Below, piece after piece: positions 40,227 through 48,519 of a stretch of DNA of 48,548 nt; the stretch's first letter is position 1; each line of letters begins with the position of its first letter. This DNA comes from JAJDIA01 sp031555145 (GTDB lineage: Bacteria > Bacteroidota > Bacteroidia > Bacteroidales > Tannerellaceae). The DNA lies in assembly GCA_031555145.1 (NCBI GenBank), contig JAVBUR010000094.1, positions 1 to 48,548 of the forward strand, in the 5' to 3' direction. The notes under the pieces were generated by a model. The model ran no database searches. It was not told the DNA's origin and saw nothing but the letters and a program-made list of their open reading frames with translations. Position numbers and translations under genes: made by a program.

Positions 40227-41162
40227 ATGAAAAAACTGGCGGTTATTGTTCCCTGTTACAACGAGGATTTGGTGATAGCCGAATCCTATCGGCGCATCAA
40301 AGCGGTGTTGGAGTCGTTGCCTAATCCGACGGAGATTATCTTTATCAACGACGGCAGCAAAGATCGGACGCGTATCCTGCTGGACGAGATTGCCGAACGG
40401 GATGCGACAGTGCGTGTGATCCACTTCTCCCGCAACTTCGGACACCAACCGGCAGTAACGGCAGGTATCCATCATTGCGACGCCGACCTGGCGTTTATTA
40501 TCGATGCCGATATGCAGGATCCTCCCGAGTTATTTCCCGACATACTGGTGCAGCAGGAAAAGGAACAGGCCAATGTGGTATACTGCGTACGGAAATCGCG
40601 CGAGGGCGAAAGCTTCTTCAAGCTCTTCTCCTCGAAGATGTTCTACCGCACGATGAACGCCATGAGCGAAGTGGATTTCCCGCTCGACACAGGTGATTTC
40701 CGGCTGATCGACCGTACCGTAATGGACGAATTCAATAAGTTGCGTGAAAAAGGAAAGTATATCCGGGGACTGATCAGCTGGCTGGGCTTTAAACAGATCC
40801 CGTATTATTACGAGCGGGAAGCACGTATAGCCGGAGTGACCAAGTATCCGCTAAAGGTCATGCTGAGGTTTGCCTCGAATGCCCTGCTGTATTTTTCCAA
40901 GAAACCATTGAAGGTGGCGATGGGTATGGGATTCCTGGCCGTATTGATCGGGATTGCGCTGGCGGTGTGGTTCGCCCTCGGAAAGATCTACGGCTATGTA
41001 AGTGCCGAATCGGGCTGGACGTCGATCATCACCATTGTGATCTTCTTTGGCGGGGTGCAACTGATCACCGTCGGGGTACTGGGGCAGTACATCGGTATCT
41101 TGTTCGACGAGATCAAAGCCCGGCCTGAATACATCGTGGAAGAGAAAAAGAATTTTGATTAA
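40227..41162 (+). CDS. GT2 polyprenyl-phosphate sugar transferase (GtrB/DPM1-like)
   Basis: A 311-residue family 2 glycosyltransferase that should load a sugar onto undecaprenyl phosphate. Seen: LAVIVPCYNEDLVIAESYRR, EIIFINDGSKDRT, the DxD in FIIDADMQDPPELF, FPLDTGDFRLIDR, and two C-terminal membrane helices (about 230-290) separated by a short loop. This matches bactoprenol glucosyltransferase GtrB and its relatives. With GtrA it likely forms a glycan-decorating pair acting on surface polymers; the third, transferase component is not here. Confidence 0.93.
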   Translation: MKKLAVIVPCYNEDLVIAESYRRIKAVLESLPNPTEIIFINDGSKDRTRILLDEIAERDATVRVIHFSRNFGHQPAVTAGIHHCDADLAFIIDADMQDPPELFPDILVQQEKEQANVVYCVRKSREGESFFKLFSSKMFYRTMNAMSEVDFPLDTGDFRLIDRTVMDEFNKLREKGKYIRGLISWLGFKQIPYYYEREARIAGVTKYPLKVMLRFASNALLYFSKKPLKVAMGMGFLAVLIGIALAVWFALGKIYGYVSAESGWTSIITIVIFFGGVQLITVGVLGQYIGILFDEIKARPEYIVEEKKNFD

Positions 41163-41190
41163 AGACAGTCATCCGTTAATACGATACACT

Positions 41191-42123
41191 ATGCCATTGA
41201 ACCTGCAAAAGAACCTGCCGGCTATCGAGCTGTTGAAGAAGGAACATATATTTGTGATGGACGCACTCAGGGCTTCCACCCAGGATATTCGTCCCCTGCG
41301 TGTGGTGGTACTGAACCTGATGCCGTTGAAGATCACGACGGAGACCGACCTGATACGCCTCCTCAGTAACTCACCCCTGCAGGTAGAGCTTGATTTCATG
41401 AAGATCAAAGGGCATACCCCCAAGAATACCCCCATCGAACACATGCAGGAGTTCTACAAGGACTTCGACGATATCGCAGGCGATTACTACGACGGTATGA
41501 TCATCACCGGAGCGCCCGTCGAGCAGATGCCGTTCGAAGAGGTGACGTACTGGGAAGAGGTGACCGGCATCTTCGACTGGGCACGGACACATGTGACCTC
41601 CACCCTCTATATCTGCTGGGCGGCACAAGCGGGGCTGTATCATTTCCACGGCATACCGAAATACGACCTGGCTGCGAAGATGTTCGGCATATTCCGCCAT
41701 ACATTGCGCGAACCGCAACTGCCGATCTTCCGCGGATTCGACGACGAATTCTTTGTGCCCCACAGCCGGCATACGGAGATACGGCGTGACGATATCCTGA
41801 AAGTACCGGCCATCCGCCTCCTGTCGGAAAGCGAAGAGTCGGGCGTCTATATGGCGATGACCCGCGGCGGACGTGAGTTTTACATCACCGGTCACTCGGA
41901 ATACGCGCCCTATACCTTGAACGACGAATACATGCGTGACCTCGGCAAAGGGCTGCCCATCTCCGTTCCGAAGAATTACTACCGCAATAACGACCCGGCT
42001 TCCGGGCCGGTTGTCCGTTGGCGCGGACATGCCAACCTGTTGTTTACCAACTGGCTGAACTACTACGTCTATCAGGAAACGCCTTTCCGCATCGAAGACA
42101 TCAAACACCTCGGAGACCTTTGA
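41191..42123 (+). CDS. metA: Homoserine O-acyltransferase (MetA type, predicted acetyl)
   Basis: A 310-residue enzyme of methionine synthesis. The ATG giving MPLNLQKNLPAIELLKKEH fits the family start; a TTG 36 bases upstream overlaps the previous gene. The nucleophile is C142 in ICWAAQAG. Position 111, known in MetA proteins to set acyl-CoA choice, is Glu (ITGAPVEQMPFEE), as in the Bacillus cereus acetyltransferase; E. coli MetA has Gly there and uses succinyl-CoA. It is therefore predicted to make O-acetylhomoserine. It ends 2 bases before the U32 gene. Confidence 0.95.
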   Translation: MPLNLQKNLPAIELLKKEHIFVMDALRASTQDIRPLRVVVLNLMPLKITTETDLIRLLSNSPLQVELDFMKIKGHTPKNTPIEHMQEFYKDFDDIAGDYYDGMIITGAPVEQMPFEEVTYWEEVTGIFDWARTHVTSTLYICWAAQAGLYHFHGIPKYDLAAKMFGIFRHTLREPQLPIFRGFDDEFFVPHSRHTEIRRDDILKVPAIRLLSESEESGVYMAMTRGGREFYITGHSEYAPYTLNDEYMRDLGKGLPISVPKNYYRNNDPASGPVVRWRGHANLLFTNWLNYYVYQETPFRIEDIKHLGDL

Positions 42124-42125
42124 GC

Positions 42126-43964
42126 ATGGCAGCGCCTGTCCGTTCGATCGAACTGCTGTCGCCGGCGAAGGATCTCGCTTGCGGCATCGAGGCCATCAAC
42201 CATGGGGCGGATGCCGTCTATATCGGCGCCCCCCGGTTCAGCGCCCGTGCAGCAGCCGGCAATAGCCTCGAAGATATCGCAGCGCTCTGCGATTATGCGC
42301 ATACCTACGACGCCCGGGTGTATGTCGCCCTCAACACCATCCTGAAAGAAGACGAACTGGCGGAAGCCGAACGCCTGATCCACCAGTTATACGCTTGTGG
42401 CGTGGACGCCCTGATCGTACAGGATATGGGGATCGTTCGGATGAACCTCCCTCCTATCCCCCTGCATGCCAGTACACAGATGGACAACCGTACACCCGAA
42501 AAGGTGAAGTTCCTGCAGGAAGCCGGTTTCCGGCAAGTGGTGCTGGCGCGTGAACTTTCCCTCACGGAGATACGGAAGATAGCCGCAGAGACATCCGTTC
42601 CCCTGGAGGTATTCGTACACGGCGCCTTATGCGTCAGCTACAGCGGGCAATGTTACCTGAGCGCCGCCCTGAGCGGACGAAGTGCCAACCGGGGTGAATG
42701 CGCCCAATACTGCCGCCTGCCCTATACCCTGGAGGATGCCGACGGCCAGGTGATCGTCCGGAACAAACACTTGCTCTCCCTCCGCGACATGAATCGTTCG
42801 GATCAGTTGGAAGCCCTGCTGGACGCCGGTGTCTCTTCTTTCAAGATCGAAGGAAGGCTGAAAGATGCCGCCTATGTCAAGAATATAACCGCCTGGTATC
42901 GCCGAAAACTCGACACCGTCCTGGCGCGCCGGCCGGAATACCGCCGTGCTTCGGCAGGAACAGCGGTGTATACGTTCGAGCCCGATCCGGAGAAAAGCTT
43001 CAACCGGGGATTCACGCCCTTCTTCCTGCATCGGCGGACAGCAGATATCACGTCGTTCGATACGCCCAAGTGGATCGGCGAGCCCGTCGGGACAGTCAAG
43101 GAGCTGCGCGGCAACTCCTTGACGATAGCCGGTATCAAGTCGCTGCATAACGGCGACGGACTGACGTTCTTCAACAACCGGGGCGAGTTGGAAGGTTTTC
43201 GCGTCAACCGGGTGGAAGATAACCGGGTATATCCTGCCGACATGCCCGTCATTTCGCCTAAGACACCCCTGTATCGCAACTACGACCAGGACTTCGACCG
43301 GCTCCTTTCCAAGCCTTCAGCCGAGCGGAAGATAGCTGTCCGTCTCTCGTTTGCCGACAACGCCTTCGGCTTCACCCTCTGTCTGGAAGACGAAACCGGT
43401 GCCCGGGCAATGATCACGCAACCTTTCGCCCATGAGCCCGCGAAGCGGGAACAGGCGGATAATATCCGCACCCAACTGTCGAAATTGGGGAATACCCCCT
43501 TTCTGGCAACAGAAGTAGAAATCTCCCTGTCGGACAATTGGTTTGTACCTTCGTCCTTGCTGGCCGATATGCGCCGGATGGGCGTAGAGAAACTGTTATC
43601 GTGCCGGAAGATACGCTACCAACGTGAATGGACACGTCCCGAAAGCACCGAACAGGCCGGCCGGAAGCCCCTCTTCCCCCTTGGTAAGCTGACCTATCTC
43701 GGCAACGTATCCAACACAAAAGCCGCCTCCTTCTACCTCGACCACGGCGTCACGCAGGTAGACGAAGCCTTTGAACTGACCCCCTTGGCCAATGTACCCC
43801 TGATGTTTGCCAAGCACTGCCTGCGCTACAGCCTCGGCTGGTGCCCTGTCCACCAGCAGCAACCCTCTCCCTACAAGGAGCCCTATTACCTGGTATACAA
43901 AGACACCCGCCTCCGCCTCGAATTCGATTGCAAACAATGCCAGATGCGCATCATCCAATCCTAA
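42126..43964 (+). CDS. rlhA: U32 family protein, RlhA-like (23S rRNA hydroxylation)
   Basis: A 612-residue protein of the peptidase U32 family. The start MAAPVRSIELLSPAKDLACG was chosen since SxELLSPAxD opens the family. Seen: HGADAVYIGAPRFSARAAAG, VDALIVQDMGIVRMNLPPIP, ASTQMDNRTPEKVKFLQEAG, HGALCVSYSGQCYLSAALSG and the Cys cluster NRGECAQYCRLPYTL, plus a C-terminal DUF3656/collagenase-like part with more cysteines (FDCKQCQM). Long U32 proteins with this layout resemble E. coli RlhA (YdcP), which makes 5-hydroxycytidine in 23S rRNA and depends on an iron-sulfur-type cysteine set. Shorter relatives are TrhP. Proteolysis is unlikely. Confidence 0.88.
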   Translation: MAAPVRSIELLSPAKDLACGIEAINHGADAVYIGAPRFSARAAAGNSLEDIAALCDYAHTYDARVYVALNTILKEDELAEAERLIHQLYACGVDALIVQDMGIVRMNLPPIPLHASTQMDNRTPEKVKFLQEAGFRQVVLARELSLTEIRKIAAETSVPLEVFVHGALCVSYSGQCYLSAALSGRSANRGECAQYCRLPYTLEDADGQVIVRNKHLLSLRDMNRSDQLEALLDAGVSSFKIEGRLKDAAYVKNITAWYRRKLDTVLARRPEYRRASAGTAVYTFEPDPEKSFNRGFTPFFLHRRTADITSFDTPKWIGEPVGTVKELRGNSLTIAGIKSLHNGDGLTFFNNRGELEGFRVNRVEDNRVYPADMPVISPKTPLYRNYDQDFDRLLSKPSAERKIAVRLSFADNAFGFTLCLEDETGARAMITQPFAHEPAKREQADNIRTQLSKLGNTPFLATEVEISLSDNWFVPSSLLADMRRMGVEKLLSCRKIRYQREWTRPESTEQAGRKPLFPLGKLTYLGNVSNTKAASFYLDHGVTQVDEAFELTPLANVPLMFAKHCLRYSLGWCPVHQQQPSPYKEPYYLVYKDTRLRLEFDCKQCQMRIIQS

Positions 43965-43986
43965 TTAATCATTAATCATTCATATC

Positions 43987-44805
43987 ATGAAAACACCCCT
44001 CCTGTTCGCTCTCGTATGTTTGTTCACCCTGAGTAGTTGTGCCGACAAGCCGCTCGATTCCACTAAACCTGTATACGTGACCATCGCCACGACCATGGGT
44101 GATGTAACCGTGATGCTCTATGATGATACCCCGTTGCATCGCGACAACTTCGTCAAACTCTGCCAGTCGAATGCCTATAAAGGCCTCCTTTTCCACCGCA
44201 TCATCAAAGAGTTCGTTGTGCAGGGAGGCGACCCGACCAGTAAAGCACATGAACCCGGCGTCTTGTACGGCGACGGCGACGGCGGCTATACCGTACCTGC
44301 TGAGATCCTGCCCCACTACTTCAATAAGAAAGGTGCGCTGATCGATGCCAAAGAAGGCGACGATGTAAATCCCGAACGCGCCTCAGCCGGCACCCAGTTC
44401 TGCTTTGTGCAGGGGAAGGTGTTGACTGATGAGGAATTAGCCGAGAAAGAAACTATTATCAACGAGCGGCGCCGCAACTGGCTCTACTACAAATTCCGCA
44501 AACAGTTGAAAAAGGAACAGCCCGAACTGGGCGACAGCCGGAAAGAAGACGAACTGCATATGCTGGCTTCCGTCATGGTGGTAGATACGTTGGAAGCCTT
44601 AGGCCCGTACGTCATACCGGAAGCACATCGCGAGGTGTATAAAACGATTGGCGGTGTACCACACCTCGACGGCACCCTTACCATCTTCGGCGAAGTGGTC
44701 GAAGGCTTTGATATAGTCGAGAAGATGTCGCTCATAGCTACCGATAAGAACGACCGCCCGCTGAAAGACGTATGGGTGACTTCCACCAAGGTATTCCAGA
44801 AATAA
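43987..44805 (+). CDS. Cyclophilin-type peptidyl-prolyl isomerase lipoprotein
   Basis: A 272-residue lipoprotein (lipobox LSSC, C18) with a cyclophilin domain that should catalyse proline isomerisation during folding in the periplasm. Seen: YVTIATTMGDVTVMLYDDTP, HRDNFVKLCQSNAYKGLLFH, FVVQGGDPTSK, and SAGTQFCFVQGKVL. The last part (GGVPHLDGTLTIFGEVVEGF then DIVEKM) closes the fold. An insert of about 70 charged residues (roughly 145-215) splits the domain, longer than in most bacterial cyclophilins. It follows rlhA by 22 bases. Confidence 0.93.
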   Translation: MKTPLLFALVCLFTLSSCADKPLDSTKPVYVTIATTMGDVTVMLYDDTPLHRDNFVKLCQSNAYKGLLFHRIIKEFVVQGGDPTSKAHEPGVLYGDGDGGYTVPAEILPHYFNKKGALIDAKEGDDVNPERASAGTQFCFVQGKVLTDEELAEKETIINERRRNWLYYKFRKQLKKEQPELGDSRKEDELHMLASVMVVDTLEALGPYVIPEAHREVYKTIGGVPHLDGTLTIFGEVVEGFDIVEKMSLIATDKNDRPLKDVWVTSTKVFQK

Positions 44806-44820
44806 ATTTTCCAGGGATAA

Positions 44821-44852
44821 TTGACAAAAGAAGTATTTGGTGCATAGATTTG
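44821..44852 (+). promoter_or_regulatory. Promoter for the LytS/LytTR pair
   Basis: TTG (44821-44823) is followed after 21 bases by TAGATTTG (44845-44852), a fair -33/-7 pair, 81 bases before the histidine kinase start. Confidence 0.55.
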
Positions 44853-44933
44853 TGCTATTCATCAAATGCTTTTGTTGTTGGAAAAGGAAGAAAGGATATT
44901 TGCTTCATGTTTTATCACTAAAAAGTTACAGTC

Positions 44934-46052
44934 ATGAAGAAATCAATGATCGTTGTTATGCATACCCTGTTTTGGTTATGCTTTCCTGTTATCCTGACAT
45001 TCAGCCAGTGGGCGGAACAGTTTAGAACCTTTATACTTGACAAATCATCTGTCAAAAGCCCTTGGGATATTTTTATCAATCAACTGGCCTCACTGTTCAG
45101 GCAGGTCGATATGGGCCGGGATATGTGGAGCCTGTTCAATGTGTGGGAGATTGTGGTCGGTTTACTGATCTATGTATTTCTCGCGATCGGTGTGTTTTAT
45201 CTGTATTATAGCGTGTTTATTCCCAAGGCAGTCCGTAAAGGAACGGTGATGAGCAAAGTGTGGCCGGTAGCGTTCCTGCTTGGTTTTCCGTTTCTGCTTG
45301 TCGCGTTGCTGTCTACTTGTACGTTTTCCGTTAGTTGGTTTTACTGGTCTTATCTGGTACTGGTGTATTCGTATGCCCTGTTTTTTGCTGTAGCCGGTTC
45401 GTTGTTTCGCATCTTCGAAAATTGGTACAACGACCGGTTGCTGAATGAACAACTGAAACAGCAGAGTTTGCAAAGTGAATTGGCGTTGCTGAAGAGCCAG
45501 ATCAACCCTCACTTCCTGTTCAACACACTAAACAATATAGATGCGTTGATCGGTAAGGATGCCGCAAAAGCGTCTGATTACCTGGTTAAGTTCTCGGAAA
45601 TGCTACGCTATATGATTTACGACTCCGATGCAGATAGGGCTCCATTGAAAAGTGAGTTGCAATACCTGCGCAACTATGTAAATATCCAGCAGATCCAGTA
45701 TACCAACGACCGACTGGTTACATTTGATGTACAGGGAGACCCGGATGGGATACAAATAGCTCCCATGCTGTTTATCCCGTTTGTAGAGAATGCGTTTAAG
45801 CATTGTACGGATAAAGAGCAGCCCGAAGCTATCCGTTTCACGATCTGCATCGAAGGAGAGGTTCTCAACTTTACATCTGTCAACCTTTTTGACCCGGCAA
45901 AGCATATCCATAAAGACAAGATAGGAGGTGTCGGTTTGCGTACGGTTTGCCGCCGGTTGGAATTGCTATATCCCAAACATCATACGTTGGAGATCAACGA
46001 CCGGAACGGTACCTATCAGGTATCCTTAACCATTTACATCCATGAAGATTAA
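44934..46052 (+). CDS. LytS/YehU-type sensor histidine kinase
   Basis: A 372-residue membrane kinase. Four hydrophobic segments occupy about 5-170, followed by a coiled linker and the His_kinase (PF06580-type) domain. The phospho-accepting H193 lies in KSQINPHFLFNTLNNIDALI, and the ATP-binding N box reads LFIPFVENAFKHC, with GGVGLRTVCRRLELLY as the G box. No separate periplasmic sensing domain is visible, so sensing is probably within the membrane. The response regulator gene overlaps its last 11 bases. Confidence 0.93.
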   Translation: MKKSMIVVMHTLFWLCFPVILTFSQWAEQFRTFILDKSSVKSPWDIFINQLASLFRQVDMGRDMWSLFNVWEIVVGLLIYVFLAIGVFYLYYSVFIPKAVRKGTVMSKVWPVAFLLGFPFLLVALLSTCTFSVSWFYWSYLVLVYSYALFFAVAGSLFRIFENWYNDRLLNEQLKQQSLQSELALLKSQINPHFLFNTLNNIDALIGKDAAKASDYLVKFSEMLRYMIYDSDADRAPLKSELQYLRNYVNIQQIQYTNDRLVTFDVQGDPDGIQIAPMLFIPFVENAFKHCTDKEQPEAIRFTICIEGEVLNFTSVNLFDPAKHIHKDKIGGVGLRTVCRRLELLYPKHHTLEINDRNGTYQVSLTIYIHED

Positions 46053-46725
46053 CTGTATCATCATCGACGATAGCCCACTGGCAGTGGATAAACTGACTAA
46101 CTTTGTGCAGGCCAGTCCTGATCTGCATCTGTGGCAGTCGTTTACCAATGCCAGGGAAGCGCTTACTTTCCTGAGAAAGCAACCAGTCGATCTTATCTTC
46201 CTTGACATACAGATGGAAGAAATGACAGGACTCGACCTGTTGGATCAGCTCACTGTCAAGCCGCATGTAGTGATCGTCTCGGCCTATGGCGAGTATGCCG
46301 TGAAGGGATTCGACTATGCAGTGACCGATTATCTGCTGAAGCCCTATTCTTTCAGCCGTTTCCAACAGGCAATAGAGAAAGTGGCCGGTGAAATGGAACA
46401 TCGTACACCGACCGACTTCCTGTTTATAAAGACCGAATACCGGATGGAGCGTATCGACTTTGCCGATATCCTCTTCATCGAAGGGCAGGGTGGTTACCTG
46501 CGGATCGTAACCTCACACTCGAAGATCATGACACTACAAAACTTCCAAACAATGGAATCCCTTTTGCCTGCCGATAACTTTATGCGCGTGCATCGTTCCT
46601 ATATCGTCGCCCTGAATAAGATCGACCATATTGAGCGGAATGTGATTCGTATCGGTAAGGAGCATATCCCCGTGGGCGACAGTTACCGCGAGAAACTCTA
46701 TCGTGTGCTGAAAATAAAAGACTGA
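46042..46725 (+). CDS. LytTR-family response regulator
   Basis: A 227-residue regulator: a receiver domain with acidic D9-D10 (IIIDDSP), phospho-acceptor D55 (LIFLDIQMEEMTG) and K104-P105 in YLLKPYSFSRF, then a LytTR DNA-binding domain (about 135-227) with LFIKTEYRMERIDFADILFI, EGQGGYLRIVTSHSKIMTLQ and FMRVHRSYIVALNKI. It should be the partner of the kinase just upstream. Target genes are unknown; the next gene lies 73 bases downstream. Confidence 0.94.
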   Translation: MKINCIIIDDSPLAVDKLTNFVQASPDLHLWQSFTNAREALTFLRKQPVDLIFLDIQMEEMTGLDLLDQLTVKPHVVIVSAYGEYAVKGFDYAVTDYLLKPYSFSRFQQAIEKVAGEMEHRTPTDFLFIKTEYRMERIDFADILFIEGQGGYLRIVTSHSKIMTLQNFQTMESLLPADNFMRVHRSYIVALNKIDHIERNVIRIGKEHIPVGDSYREKLYRVLKIKD

Positions 46726-46798
46726 GCCGATATCCTTTTTCGCCCTTCTATTGTTACATGTACAGTGATTGATTGTTGAAGCATAAATATCGTTGTAT

Positions 46799-47449
46799 AT
46801 GAAAAGAATTGCCCTGATCGGCGCCTCCGGTTTTATCGGTTCCGCCCTGTTGAAAGAAGCGATCGGACGTGGTATCCATGTGACTGCTATTGTCCGTAAT
46901 CCCGGAAAAATCGCCATCCGGCATCCGAAGTTGACGATCGAAGTAGTAGATGTAATGGATACCGACCTGCTGTCGCGCAAGTTGACCGGTATCAATGCCG
47001 TGATCAGCGCCTACAATCCAGGTTGGACGAGCCCGAATATAGCCGAAGATACGCTTAAAGGATATCCTTCGATATTGTGTGCGGTGAAGAAGTCAGGGAT
47101 CAACCGCTTCCTGGTGGTCGGTGGAGCCGGTAGCCTGCTGCTGCCTTCCGGCGTACAGTTGATGGATTCGGGCGCGATACCTACCGCCTACCTGCCGATT
47201 GTGAAAAGCCTGGCCTCGTTCTATACCGACTTCCTGAAACCGGAGAAAGAAGTGGACTGGGTGTATTTCTGTCCCGCAGGCGACATTTCGCCGGGCGTAC
47301 GGACGGCCAAGTTCCGCCTCGGCCTGGACGACCTGATCGTCGGCACCGACGGGAAAAGCCGTATTTCCGTAGAGGACTATGCCGTCGCCATGCTCGACGA
47401 GTTCGAACATCCCGCCCATCACCGTCAGCGGATGACGATAGGGTATTAA
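46799..47449 (+). CDS. NAD(P)-binding oxidoreductase/epimerase-like
   Basis: A 216-residue Rossmann protein of the NAD(P)H-binding (YwnB/NmrA-like atypical SDR) group. The start at ATG gives MKRIALIGASGFIGSALLKE with the GxxGxxG dinucleotide site (GASGFIG). NRFLVVGGAGSLLLP and DWVYFCPAGDISPG match the family. Its substrate is unknown; such proteins can be flavin reductases or redox sensors. Its stop codon overlaps the stop of the convergent SDR gene. Confidence 0.9.
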   Translation: MKRIALIGASGFIGSALLKEAIGRGIHVTAIVRNPGKIAIRHPKLTIEVVDVMDTDLLSRKLTGINAVISAYNPGWTSPNIAEDTLKGYPSILCAVKKSGINRFLVVGGAGSLLLPSGVQLMDSGAIPTAYLPIVKSLASFYTDFLKPEKEVDWVYFCPAGDISPGVRTAKFRLGLDDLIVGTDGKSRISVEDYAVAMLDEFEHPAHHRQRMTIGY

Positions 47450-48174
47450 GTGTGGACGATCCGCAACCGTTCCCACAGCCAATCGGGAATCAGTTTCCAG
47501 CCGCATACCAATACGGCGTATCGCCAGTCGATGACGATGCGCCGCCTTTTTTTGTCGATTCCATCGACGATTTGCCGGGCTACCCGTTCGGGGTGCATCA
47601 GCATCGGATAACGGTCGTTCTTCAATAGTGCCGTCTGCACGAAACCGGGACGGATATCGGTAAACCGGATCGGCAGACGTTCCATCCTTGTCAACTGGGC
47701 GAGGGCATCGAGATAGATATTCTGATACCGTTTGGTAGCTGAGTAAGCCGGGGCAATGCCCAGCCCCTTTGTTCCTGCGATCGAAGTAATGGCAGCGATA
47801 TGTCCATACCCCTGCCCGCGGAAGTACTGCCAGGCGGTGATCACCATCCGGCTGAACCCTGTCACATTAGTCTGCATCGTGGCCAACTCCGTCTCTATAT
47901 CCAGCAGGCGATTCTGGCTGCCAATTCCCGAGCAGAGCAGGAATACATCCATCCCGCCCAGGCGGTCGATCAGACGGTATAATTGGTCGGTTGCCTCCGG
48001 CAGGGTAACATCCATCTGCTGCATAGTCACCTGCCCAGGCGCTTCCCGCTGCAATGCTTCCAGTAACTCCATTCGCCGGCCGGCAACTCCCACCTGCCAT
48101 CCTTGTTGCATATATAGCCGGGCCGTTTCATATCCGATACCCGATGTGGCTCCTATAATAATAATTCGTTTCAT
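47446..48174 (-). CDS. Short-chain dehydrogenase/reductase
   Basis: A 242-residue classical SDR. The start MKRIIIIGATSGIGYETARL was chosen because the fold begins at this cofactor motif (TGxxxGIG, here GATSGIG); the upstream extension lacks any domain. Active-site residues are the Ser of SIAGTKGLG and Y-x-x-x-K in YSATKRYQNI, with LCSGIG standing for NNAG. Substrate unknown. It is convergent with the previous gene, sharing four bases of stop codons. Confidence 0.92.
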   Translation of the reverse strand: MKRIIIIGATSGIGYETARLYMQQGWQVGVAGRRMELLEALQREAPGQVTMQQMDVTLPEATDQLYRLIDRLGGMDVFLLCSGIGSQNRLLDIETELATMQTNVTGFSRMVITAWQYFRGQGYGHIAAITSIAGTKGLGIAPAYSATKRYQNIYLDALAQLTRMERLPIRFTDIRPGFVQTALLKNDRYPMLMHPERVARQIVDGIDKKRRRIVIDWRYAVLVCGWKLIPDWLWERLRIVHT

Positions 48175-48196
48175 AATCCATACGTCTTTATCTATG

Positions 48197-48204
48197 CAAA
48201 GATA
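48197..48204 (-). promoter_or_regulatory. -7 box for the SDR gene
   Basis: Minus-strand TATCTTTG, a perfect TAnnTTTG match, lies 22 bases upstream of the start codon. Confidence 0.6.
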
Positions 48205-48296
48205 CGCTATTTCAGCGGGATAAAGGTGTAAAGCGGTCGTTTCAAACTTGTCCGTATTTGAAAGTTTTTGCGAAGATGTCATTTTTGTGCGGGTGA

Positions 48297-48519
48297 ATAC
48301 CGCGTCAGCGGTATCGTGTTGGTAGCCGTGGGTGCAAGCCCACGGACATGTAATTGGATTGTGTTTTATGCGCCGCGTCAGCGGTGCCGTATTTGTAGGC
48401 CGGCACCGCTGACGCGGCGCATGATAATTGTTGTTATTCTAATTGACCGTGGGCTCGGCTTCGCCAGCACCCACGGCTACGAATACGATGCCCGTGACCG
48501 GGCATTCATCGTCGCGACG
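48297..48519. repeat. Nested palindromic (REP-like) element, window right end
   Basis: Several hairpins are nested. The core is a perfect 22-base stem at 48368-48389 and 48401-48422 (central part GCCGCGTCAGCGGTGCCG and its complement) with an 11-base loop. The outer arms GTAGCCGTGGGTGC (48322-48335) and GCACCCACGGCTAC (48467-48480) are exact complements. Smaller hairpins are ATACCGC/GCGGTAT at 48297-48314, CCGTGGG/CCCACGG within each outer arm, TGCCCG/CGGGCA at 48489-48504 and the perfect palindrome TCGTCGCGACGA at 48508-48519. The stretch from the SDR start to the window end (375 bases) has no gene. Confidence 0.85.

Noticed and set aside
41371..42108. 245-residue open frame antisense to metA
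   Set aside because: metA has catalytic residues and full length; the antisense frame resembles nothing.
42018..42125. N-terminal extension of the U32 protein
   Set aside because: It is the metA coding sequence read in another frame; the family start is at 42126.
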